Shown: positions 22,801 to 34,800 of the stretch, piece by piece | Layout of the letters: every line of letters begins with the position of its first letter | Numbering within the stretch: the stretch's first letter is position 1 | Assembly: GCA_022266195.1 (NCBI GenBank) | Contig: WHVY01000006.1 | Location: 4,960,001 to 5,024,000 of the forward strand | Source: Tetranychus cinnabarinus | Lineage: Eukaryota; Arthropoda; Arachnida; Trombidiformes; Tetranychidae | Length of the DNA: 64,000 nucleotides | Direction of reading: 5' to 3' | The notes under the pieces: generated by a model | Database searches by the model: none | What the model was told of the DNA's origin: nothing | Seen by the model: only the letters and a program-made list of their open reading frames with translations | Program-made: the position numbers and the translations under genes

Positions 22801-25800
22801 CTTAAAGAGTCTGACTCTATCCCTTCACATGGATAAAACATTACATTTTTGTCCAGTTAAAGTACGACAAGTCGCTCAAGTTATGAAGGTTAAAGAATGG
22901 AAATTAAATCTTTGTCTTTACTGATTGACTTGCAGTCTAGACATTTTGTCATCTAGACTTTTTTAACTTGAATTTAATGGAAATCAATTCGCTACAATTT
23001 TCAGGTCAGTTCGAAGTGCTGTCCAATGTTACTTTTAGTGCGATTTCACCTTCCATTGGTTACATCTTTGTCGAGTTTGATGCACAATTTGATTGCATTG
23101 AACTGCAATTTTCTTTGTATTAACACGAAAAGTAAATCAATTGATTAACATGTAACTTGTAATTCAAGTTTACGCTTATTTAGGTTAACAGTTTAGTCAA
23201 AGTTTGAGACGGAAAAAAAGGTAAATGTTCACATTGTACAAGTCAATTGCCATTTAATTGATTGATAATCTTAATGTCTAGCGGTAAAGGAGAGAGAGCG
23301 AACAAAAGGAATCCAAAAAGAAATAAAATAATACTAAAAGCCTTTAGAGATAAAATGGCTTAAGATAAGTGAACTCATTATATTACTGTTATTATATTTT
23401 TTTCTTCCTCTTCTTCCTACACTTTACTCTTTACCTCTTCTCCCCAACAAGTTTCAGACTAAAAGTACCTTTCTATTCATCACAATAAAAGATTCAGGTA
23501 AAGTGGAAAAAAGGGAAGAAAAAGAATCAACTCAATTGAAAATGAGAAACGAAATTGAATCTTTTATTTAAACAATTGTCTTCACCAACAACAAGTGAAC
23601 ACAAAACTCGACTCGAAACTCATTTGGTAATTAACGGCAAACAAAACTAATTACAAGCCCAAAGCAAACAAGGCAAAATCCAATGCAATTCCTCGTCACA
23701 TTCAGATTGGTTCAACAAACGAAATCATCATTTTCAAAAAGAATTGAAATTCTTGGATAAATCTCAGACCCTAGATCTTACAGACTGATCGATTAAAGAT
23801 TTCATTGTTTCAAAAACGATTTCGAGAAAAAAAAAGTTTTCTTTGTTTCTGTTTTCCTCCAAGTACCACATTTGCTTGACAGGGAGTGATGTTGATGAAT
23901 TGTGATATAACCAGTTAGCCAGTTGATTAACTATTGACTAAGACAATGTGGGAAGCAGGTGAGAAAAGTGAAAAGGTAAAGAGAAGAAAAAGTTGACTTG
24001 AAAGTAATATCACTGAAGCCAATTAATCATTTACTTATTGCCAGTGCAATCGATTCGAAATTTGACTAACTTTTCCAAAGCGAAACTCGCTATCAAATTA
24101 ATAGAGTTTCAAATTGATAAAATGAGAAAATGAGAAAATTTCCATTTTCGTTTAGTGCATTTGGGTTGATGAAAATTTGCTAACAAGATTCAACATCAAA
24201 GGTTTTGTAAAATAACTGTTAAACAAGATTCATTGCATTACAAGTTTTCGTGAGCACAAAAAATTAATAACATTAATTTACTTCATTCATTTTTTCGAGT
24301 TTTACTTTTGTTAATTTTGAGGTGAAAATGGAATCGAGTTTGAAAGGTTATTTTACTTTTGGTAATTGATTGATTGTGAATGTTGGAAAAGTGCATTTCG
24401 AGTTTTGCTCTTTTTGCACTTTTAATTTTCTCATTGATTTTGCCTTTTTTTGTTGCCTCTACTTTTGCTTACATTTGGTGAAAATATAATAATCGTAATT
24501 TGTTTATTTGCTGTGCCCAAAAATGTCATCTTGAATCAACATTTGAATAAATCATAATGCAAAGGTTGTGAAAAGAAAGGCAAATAAAGCGGAATCAGTT
24601 GGAAAGAAAAGAGGAAAAATAATGTAAAAAGAAGAGGCAAAATATTGAAATGAAAAAAAGGTGAAGAATCAGAGAAATGAACAGATTCCACCTTGCAAGA
24701 TGAAATTTTTACCAGTATTGTTCACTCGAGTCAATATAATCAAAATTGTGAGACAACTGAGGTACAACTGGAAAGGAAAATAGTTTATAATATTGTTATC
24801 TTTATCCAGTTATATTCGTTTACCTTTAACTTTTCAGTAAACATTAATCTTGTTCCAGAGTTGTGGCAGTCTTTCATAGTCAAATCATTTATTTTTTATG
24901 CAAAAGAAGAGCAAAGAGAAACTGAAATGCAAATGATTACATTTTTCAAAATTCAATATGCAATATTAATCAAAAGGATGGATCGATATTGCAAGTTGCA
25001 AGTTTCATCAGTTTTTTTTGTTATCACTGTTTTGATTTGTGGCAAAGGTTGTTCGTGATTGTATACACAATGCAATGTTTGCTTCAATTTTCATTCAATT
25101 AAACAAACTTCATGATTGATGGTGTCATTTTCAACCTTATCTCTGCTCGTAACAGTAATTGCAAGATAAAACTGTTCTTGTTGACTCAATGTTTCAACTT
25201 TCTTGTCACAATGATAATGCAAAAATATCCGACATAAATTTCAAGTCAGCCAAAAGAGTGACTGAATCTCTTTAAAGTTGAACCTTTGCAAAGATTAATT
25301 TGACTGGACTAGTTTCTGCCTTCACTAAATTATGTTATGACCTCGGATTGACCTCTAACATAAACAGAAACGCTTTCCGAAAAATGACCTTGAATGACCT
25401 TGTCCTTGAAACAAAAAAAAGAATGTCTCGCAAACTCACTGTTCGATTTCCAGTCCAATAACGTGTCTAGTATCAAAGTTGCTAGCGTTCAACATCATAC
25501 TGAGTTGCTGAATAGCCCTGTATAACGATGAGTTTACAAGCAAGAGTGACAAAAAGAGCTGGAATAATTTGAATAATCTTCAGATGAGCTACAAAGCCAA
25601 GAATCGAATTCCCGAAAAATGACTTCTGATTGCCTTTAAAATTTGATACGTCAAGTTTTGCCCTTAAAAACATTTTATACCAAGCTTGAGCAGATTCCGC
25701 TTTTTTAGAAAGAATAAAGGTAATTTTCAAATTGCAGCTGAGTAAAAATCTTCGCTTCGTTTTTATCAGAATTATCAATTTGTCGATTGGCAACAGGAAA

Positions 25801-28800
25801 AAGAAGTGATCACCTGAATTAGCTGTTTCACCAAATTGAACATTCCTGTTATTTCAACATTTATATTGTTTCATAATCAAGCAAGTGTTTAAATCGACTA
25901 ATATCAACATTATTGGTAAAGGAGAATATGTCAACGCCCAGATAAAGTTGATAACCTACCAAACAACATTTCTCTAGCATTTCATTACTACGTCTTTGAG
26001 TCATAAAACTCGACACTTTTATTCAGTTGCAAAATCATCAAACAATGGAGCAACAATTGATAACAAGATGAGTAACTCTAATCAGAATTGAATTGAAATG
26101 AAATCTAGGTGTGGTAATGAGACTGCCATTATTGTGACAGAATTCACTTGATCCTGATCATCATTATCATCATCATCATCATCATTGTATCATGGAATAA
26201 TGTTGAGAAGAAATACATGAAAATTGGATTATCAAATTTACACATGAGAAAACTGCAACTAAATGAAAAGAGAGAATAAAAGAAATACGGGGTGTTAGAA
26301 AATCAACTAGACCTGTTTGAATGATAATAACTTCGGAATTGCTGGGCCATTTTTTTTATTTTTGGTATCATTAGAAAGCTGAAAGTCTAACTTAAAAAAT
26401 TTGTTCATTTTCAAAAAGGAAAATTCTAGGCCGAACTTCCAATATCAGAGGATGCAAAAAAATTGGGAAAATTTTAGGTGAAATTTGAACAAATTTTGGT
26501 TAATTTTACTATGGGATGAAAATTCAATGATAGGGAAAATTTTTGCTAGATAATTAATTGAAATAAAAAGTTAAAGCATATTTTTCGACATGCATTCAAG
26601 ATTCTTTTGACCCTAAAAAGTAAGAAAAATTCGAGTCCGAAATCAATGAAAAATTCGAAAAACCAAAAGAGAAAAAAAATTAGTTTTCGTCCATTTTTGA
26701 GAGCTAAAGTTATGCGAAAGTTCTTTTTTCCATTCTAATATGTTTTCTAGTCAAAGACGATTCTAACAATGTGTAGTGATCAAATTGAAAGGGAACACAA
26801 ATTTAAAAGAAAAATCAACTACAACAAAGTATATTTTAGAAATTTTATTGTTGGTCAGAAAAGTCACAAATCTAACGATTGTTAACTGAAAAACTGCCCC
26901 GATTGAGGTCTCAGTCTGGGTTTATATGGGAGAGCTCCTAATGCCTAGCGGCCAAATGTTTCAGAAAAACAAAAAGATTAGGAGAAGGGTAATTCGAAAG
27001 GATTTAAGAGAGATGGTTAATCTGTTGAAAAAGCGTTAACTTGAGAGATAATTAGGAGTGCTCTTTACCGAGCGCTCTTTAAGGATGGCTCTTTATGGAG
27101 CGTTCTTAATGGAGCGCTCTTAGTGGAGCGCTCTTAAGCGAGAGCTCGAGATTGCAGCTTATTCTATTTATTATTTCAAGGAAAAAAGTAAGGCTACCAT
27201 ATTCCCCCTTACTTAGACTTTTCCCTCCTGGGATAATAAGGTCTACAGTTCCTTATATGTGCGAAATGGTCCTGTCCATCGTTCTCATAGATGAGAGTCT
27301 TCTGGCTTCCATCTATTTCTTTTATTTGCTTTATTTTAAACGGTCCGTCAAACTTATATTTCTTTCCAACTTTCCCTTTGCTTACCAAGATCATTGATCC
27401 CACATTGTATTTTACTATTCTCTTGATGTTCCTATTAGCGTATTCTTTCATTTTCTGTCGGTATCTCATTTGCTGTTCTTCGTCAAAAGCTCGTTCTGAG
27501 AGCTCACAGTTACCAATCAACTCGAAATGCTTATCTGCTGGTAACCAATCGGTGTAACCAAACGCCTTGAAAAACGGTGAGCAACCAATGGCTCTATTGT
27601 ATGCACGATTGTTGTGCTTTGCTGCGGCTTCTACAGCTTTTTTCCATCCACCAGGAAAGTCAGGGAAACAATCGCAGAATATCTTAATTTTTTGCACGTG
27701 TCTCTCAGCCATTCCATTCGACCATGGACTGTAAGGAGAAGTTGTGACCAACTTGATTCCAAACTCTTTTCCAAGGTTCTTAGTTGCTTTGGAAAGAAAT
27801 GACGCACCACAATCGGATATAATTTTCTTAATTTTACCAATGAATGGATGAGATCTTAAAAAGAGCACGAAAGAAGAGGCATCTTCTTTCATCGGTATGG
27901 CTTGGCATAGTCTTGTGGCTTCATCTACAAGTACTAAGAAAGATTTAGTTCTCGCTGAGCCCTCTTTTTTCTTAGTAAGTTCACCATAGTCGACGTGAAT
28001 AACTTCGAACATTATTTGTGAGTGCTCAGGAAGGATCATCAAATCTTGATTCTGTTTCAGTTTTGATTTGACACGTTGACAAACGTCACAGGTACGAACA
28101 TAATCAACTATGTCATCTTTCATTTTAGGCCAGGTGAAGCGAGCAGAAATTTTGTGATAAGTGCGTGAGATTCCATCATGGCCTCCAGAGTAGGGATCGT
28201 CATGATATGCTTCTAGTATTGCTTTGACTTTGTCTGGTGATACTTCCATTCTCTTTTTTCCTTCGCAAATGTTGATAAAATTAACAACTGGGATCTCAGG
28301 ACAGAGTCTTGATAGGGCATCAGCGTCTGTCAACTCTCGACCTGATCGATGGTTGATTGTCAAATTGAAACTCATTAAGAAAGTCTGCCAACGGCCTAGT
28401 CGGTTCTTTGGTTCCTTCAGAGATAATAGATGGGAGAGCGCTTGATGATCACTATTGACCTTAAATTCTTTTCCTTCCAAATAACTTCGGAAATACTTGA
28501 TGGCTCTTATCACGGCCAGGCACTCCTTCTCGGTAGTCGAATAATTCAATTCTGGTTTGGTAAAGGTATAGGAGTAATAACCAATTACTCTTAGTTGTTT
28601 ATTACGAGGTTGATTGAGATCTCGTTGATATAGTATTGCTCCAGTGCCGTAGTAAGAGGCATCGCAAGAAAGTTCAAATGCAAGCGTCCAGTCTGGTACA
28701 CCAAGTATGGGGTTCTCACTGATTAACTTTATGAGTTTTTGGTATGAGAGCTCACATTGAGCGCTCCATTCAAAAGGCACATCTTTTTGTTTCAACTTAT

Positions 28801-31800
28801 CAAGAGGTCGAACAATATCAGCGTAGTTAGGTATGAAAGACCTGAAGTGTCCGGTTAAGCCAGTGAAACATCTTAGACTATGTAAGTCGAAAGGTTTTCG
28901 CATTGATTTTACTCGCTCGACGGATTCAGATCTGGTCGTCTTTGTAAAGCCATCGATGACACGGCCAAGAAAGATAATACTTTTTGCACAGAAAACACTT
29001 TTCTTCTCGTTGATTTGAATGTTGTTTTGAGATAGCTTTTTGAGAACTCGAAATGAGAGCTCAGCACAATCTCTTTCTGTTTTACCTCCAACACAAATAT
29101 CATCTATATAGACAGCCACTTGGTTGGTTTGCAAGAGTTCATCGAGTACGGCAACCATTTTCCTTTGAAAGATTGGAGGTGAATTTTTCCAACCGAATGG
29201 AAGCCTTGTAAGTTCATAATGGCCGAAAGGCAACACAAAAGCTGTGAACTTGCGAGTCATCTCTGTTATTCCAACTTGCCAAAATCCATCTTTTAAGTCT
29301 ATTTTACTGAAGAAGTTGCATCCACCAAACATGTTGATTATCTCATCGATGACAGGAAAAGGGTACGGGTCTAAAGTTGTGTATTTGTTGACCTCACGAT
29401 AGTCCTGGCATAATCTCAGTGAACCATTTTCTTTTGGCACAATTACACAAGGGGAAGCGTATTCAGATGTTGACGGAACTATTATTCCTTGTTCCAATAA
29501 TTCTTTTATTTTGGATTGGGCCCACATGTATTTTTCTCTTGATAGTCGGTAAGCTTTAAATTGAATGATCGGAGAGCCCTCCGAAAGCTTGAAGTCAGCT
29601 TGTAACAGTGGCTGATTCTCGGTTGGTATGAAAAGCTCCGGGAATAACAAACGAGCTTTTTCCATATTCTCCACTGAGTTCTCACTTTGAGATCTCACTT
29701 CGGAAATCGAACAGATTTCATTTTCAGCAAAGTTCCACTTAATTTTCAACTGTTTTAAGGCACGAATGGACAGTAAAATATCATAAGAAACATCATCGAC
29801 AACTATAAAGTCTAACTCAATGCTCTCGTTGTTAAACTCAACTCGAGCGCTCACTTTGAGTTTAAAAGTTGATATTTCACCATTGTATGCCATTACATTG
29901 GAAGTAATACTCCTGGTTGGTAAATTGTTATCTCGGACAAAACGTGATGATATTAGGTTAGCTTTAGCACCACTATCGAACAAAGCTTTAGTCCAATATC
30001 CATTGACTTTAATAGTAAACATGTTGTCATCTTCAGCCTGCTGCTTTTCATCGGGCACGGAAAGAGCGAAGGCCTTTGAATGATCGTTTCGAGGTTTGTT
30101 GTCGGGTTTAGACGACTTATGGCGAGGCCTCTCTTCTTCTTGATAACGACGATCACGAGACCTCAATGGTTTAAGTTGACACAAAACTTTTCTAACATCG
30201 TCCTTGGTTTGGACTTCTGAAATGTTGATTTGTTTTGAGAGCTCATCTGGGAGACTCAGTAACATTAAAGTGATGAAGTTGAAATCATCAATCTCTGGAA
30301 ATGCCAATTGCAATAACCTTTGTTTTTCATAATAGTATTCTAGTAATGGACCACCACGATACTCCCATGCGAGTGCTGCTTGAGCTTGAGTAAGTCTATT
30401 TTGACCAAATGACTCCAGAAAAGCTTCTTTCCACGGTTGCCAAACGAAAGGAAGTTGCTCTACCAACCGACTGTTGAACCATTTCAACGCAATACCTTCC
30501 AAGTAAGCTTTCAAATTATTGACCTTGGCATCGTCCGTAGTCCAACCGTTGAAGTCGCAGGCTTTTTCATAACTTATCAGCCATGTTTTAGCATCTTCCT
30601 GCTTGCCGTTGAACTTAGTCACTTCCATACGTTGATTCTTGCTTCGATGCATGGGTCCAAGAGTCTCTTGTAGGTTGGCAAACATAGTCCGCATAGATTC
30701 CATCTGAAACTTCATCATTTCTTGGAACATGGATAACATTGGCTCATTTTGAGAGCTCATATCTGAGGCCTCATTAAGAGAGTTCGATTCTTCACTGATA
30801 GAACCTCCACTATATGTTTCATTAGTATATGGTTCAGCCTCATCAGGTGTAAGGAACAGAGTTATTGTTCTTTTACGAGTCATCTCTTTAACAGCGATTT
30901 GGGTCGGCTCCATACGAGATACAATATCATGCATCGCCAAATCTTGAGAGTTTTCTCTAACGAGAATCCATTGATCGGAACCAACCACACAATATCTGGT
31001 TAATAGAATTTTGTCATTACTTCTCACTAAAGTGAATTTGATTTTGATAGGATTGACAGCCATCCTGTCGACTGCGCCAATTTGTAGTGATCAAATTGAA
31101 AGGGAACACAAATTTAAAAGAAAAATCAACTACAACAAAGTATATTTTAGAAATTTTATTGTTGGTCAGAAAAGTCACAAATCTAACGATTGTTAACTGA
31201 AAAACTGCCCCGATTGAGGTCTCAGTCTGGGTTTATATGGGAGAGCTCCTAATGCCTAGCGGCCAAATGTTTCAGAAAAACAAAAAGATTAGGAGAAGGG
31301 TAATTCGAAAGGATTTAAGAGAGATGGTTAATCTGTTGAAAAAGCGTTAACTTGAGAGATAATTAGGAGTGCTCTTTACCGAGCGCTCTTTAAGGATGGC
31401 TCTTTATGGAGCGTTCTTAATGGAGCGCTCTTAGTGGAGCGCTCTTAAGCGAGAGCTCGAGATTGCAGCTTATTCTATTTATTATTTCAAGGAAAAAAGT
31501 AAGGCTACCATACAATGTATCACGAGTCTGTTTACTCTGCTTGGTTCGAAAAATATTGAATCGCAAACAGGTCTAGTTGATTTTCTAACACCCTGTACTA
31601 ATGATAACTCTGTGAGATTATCAAGAGATTTAGAGTTAATCTTTTCTCATTGATTACCAAACCTTTAGTATTACATTTGTGTTAAAATGTCAACATTATT
31701 TGGTTGCTAATCAGTGAATTAATTTTGCTTTTGTTCGCCTTCTTTTCCTCTTTTCCTTTTTGTTTAAACTCATAATGTGAACAATTGGATTGTACTTTTC

Positions 31801-34800
31801 AACATTCATGTTTACCTTGTCAGTATAATCAAGGCAATTTAAAATGCTGGCAATCATGTTAAAAGATGAACCATTAAATTGTTGAAGCAAGTTCAACAGG
31901 AAAAAGGAAAAAGAAGAAGAAAAAAATTCATGAGAAATTCAAGTCCAACAGTTTCATTGGCAAATGCAATTCACAGAGAGATCAGTGAATGTTGATCATT
32001 TTTGCCCAATTTCACCAGATAAATTGATTATTTTGAATTCCACTCGAAACATGATGAGAAACAATAAGTTGACCTTTCAACTGGACAGTCAACCAAAAGA
32101 GTCCAATCGATGGTGACTCATGGATATTGATTTAAATCATGTTTATCCATTGAAGTGGCAACAATTGTTGATGTTCATTGTAATCCATTATTGAATGTAA
32201 TTATGGAAAATGCATTTTTTTCCTTTTCTTTTCATGAAAACATTTTCGCCATTTAGTTGTAATTATATTCAGGTGAACCTGCAATGACATATTATTGGCT
32301 TGTATTGGCTACAAGATTTGAATAAGTAGAGCATGAAAGAGAATAAATATTCTCGTTTCTTGATGCAATCTTTGGTTATGTTTCAATATTGAAATATCAT
32401 ATTCTTTTTGGTGCAGAACTTTTTTCTTCTCGAAACTCGAATCATCTAGATAGACACTCATCAATATATCATGAATGCTTTGTCTTGAGACTCTGTTGAG
32501 AAAAGGCAAAAAAAGAAGGAAAAAAAGTAAACCAATTTTTTCTGTTCATCTTTAAACTTGCAAGATTGATTAGAGTTGACCAAAAGCTGTTGGACTTTAC
32601 TAGACGAAACCAATCAAAAATGATTCCCTTGAGCTCATGATTTTTTCCTTTTCCCATTCTGTTGTTTTTACCTTGTGCTCTGTTGAATAAATAATATTGC
32701 TTTTGTTGCCTCGTTTAACAGCAACAAATTTGTCATTTCCAGCGAAAACCAAAGAAACTGGAAAGGTTTATTATCACAGTCCATAAACTAATCGTCGAGA
32801 CATTTGTCCTTTTCTGTACAACAATTGACACTGCGATTCAATTTTTTTTTACTTTTTTTTCCTTTTGTTTTCACTCAAAAAGAAATGAAAATTTCATTGA
32901 TCATGAATGCTTTGAATCAACAGTCTTCATTTCGTAATGCCAATTGGTTCTGTAAAAGTCATGGAAAGTTGTTTGATGATGAAAAATTGAAATGAATGAT
33001 CCATTAAAAGTATCTTGAAACGAAATTTTTCAATTTCTTTTTCAAATTTAATCATGAGAACTGAAAATTTTATAGGTAAATAATTTCGCAAAAAAAGACA
33101 ATTTGATAATCATGAGTTGCTCTATGAATGAAACTTCAGCTATCGATACTAAAAATTAGTTCACTTTATGCAAATCGCTTCCCCATTTTCACTCATCTTT
33201 TTCATGTTGAAAAGTTTAAAATGTCTACAATTAGTCAAGCAATATTTGATCAAAATGTCGACTCGTGCACGGGATTTGCTGTGAAAAATGGAGGCGAAAC
33301 TATTTCGATTGTCGATCATTTTCAGAACAATCGATTCAACCTTTTACATGGTAAAAAACGTGGCATTCTGATGGTTCTTGCGATTTGTGCATTTTTCATC
33401 AATGGAGCTCATGATTTTTTAATGTTTAAATCGGTTCAGTTTATTCCCGACGTTTCGCCCCTGGTAGTTGGAGCCAATCAAACAATTTACATTTTCTTGG
33501 TTGGAGATGCTTGTCTAGGATTTGGCTTTTGTCTAACACTTTGGTACAAAATTGATTTTACTGAGTTTTCTCTCAAATGGTCGCAATCGCATTTAATTAC
33601 TCCAAAATTTTCACCCCTCAAAACGTTGGCACGTCTCAATAAGTCACTGAATCTGTTGCTAATTTTCATCATGTTCGCTTCAATCTCGGCTGTGGTTAAC
33701 GTTATCTATCTAATCATAACTCAAACAAATCGAGACGAACACGGTTTTAACGTAACTTTGGCAATCATTCATATGGCTTCCCACTTCCTGATTCCCTTGC
33801 TATTTACCCATCAACTTTACCTACTGTTTGCGTCGACAGTCACAGTCAAGTCACTCTTTACTCAGATTGGTAAGCAAATCAAGTCTCACACTAAGTCGAC
33901 TTGGTCTGCTGCTAAACTGTCTCATTACCGGCAACAATATGCTTTGGCCATTGAGCTGGCCAATGAAGCCAACAATATCTGGTCTCAATATTTGGCATTT
34001 TTTTACCCTTCAATAAACCTTATGACAATCATATTTGTGTACTACATCATAAGTGGACCAATAAATATTTACCGTTACTTTATTTTTGCTCAAATAAATG
34101 GGTCGATATTTTTATTGATATTTTACTTGAATCATTACATTATTGGAATCAACACTGAAGCTTCTTCAATTTATGACATTGTCTATGAGAAGACTTTTTA
34201 CTCTAAAAATGTCAACTATCTGAGTGAGGTAAGAGTTGTCGGTTTTTAAAAATTAGGCTCAAAGTCAGTCGATAAGTGAAAGCTTTAAAAGTTAAACTTT
34301 TCATCTTTTGATAGATAAACTTGTTTCTTGATCGTATTGGACGGGAAAATGTTGGCTATCGATTTGAAGGGTTTGTCTATTCACCAGGCTTGGTTGCCTC
34401 AACTTTAACCCTTATTGTAACAATCATTATAGCCTTTCCATCCTTTGTTTAAGAAACCTTGACTCAAATACTGTTAACCTATGATTCATTTTAACCTCAT
34501 TATTCATCCAACTGGCTACTCATTTGTTCATCTAAATCAATCACTAAAAGGTTTAACCTAATCTAACCAAGTCTAACCTAATTTACTTCTAATACGCACT
34601 TCAAGTCATCACTCAAACAGATATTAACAGTCACTCAATTTACAGACTTGTGCACTTGACGGAGTTAAACTTGCTCCAGTGAACCTTGGACTTGACATGT
34701 TTACACTGTAAAGAGTTTCATCAACTTGTATCACATCTAAACTTGAACGATAATTAAAGCCAAATTTCCAAAAAAACCTTCATTTTCGAAAAGTGAAAAT

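Larger units (their letters stand above)
26772..31512 (-). mobile_element. Complete Ty3/gypsy LTR retrotransposon
   Basis: A 4741-bp element on the minus strand. It has identical 430-bp LTRs, a 5-bp target duplication CAATG on both sides (26767-26771 and 31513-31517), a primer-binding site next to the 5' LTR, a polypurine stretch next to the 3' LTR, and one uninterrupted gag-pol ORF with all enzymatic motifs. There is no env-like frame. Identical LTRs and an intact frame mean the insertion is recent and possibly active. It sits inside a Tc1/mariner-type element within a Rim intron, antisense to Rim. Confidence 0.95.
26288..31595. mobile_element. Non-autonomous Tc1/mariner-type element, split by a gypsy insertion
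   Basis: Terminal inverted repeats of 32 bp lie at 26288-26319 and 31564-31595 and match at 31 of 32 positions. The shared core includes GGGTGTTAGAAAATCAAC. Each end is flanked by TA (26286-26287 and 31596-31597), the Tc1/mariner target. Without the nested retrotransposon and one target copy the element is about 560 bp and has no transposase frame, so it is a MITE or deletion derivative. The CAGGGTG-type end is seen in several arthropod Tc1/mariner lineages. Confidence 0.85.

Noticed and set aside
27152..30673. Plus-strand frames across the gypsy element
   Set aside because: Shadows of the minus-strand gag-pol ORF and LTR.
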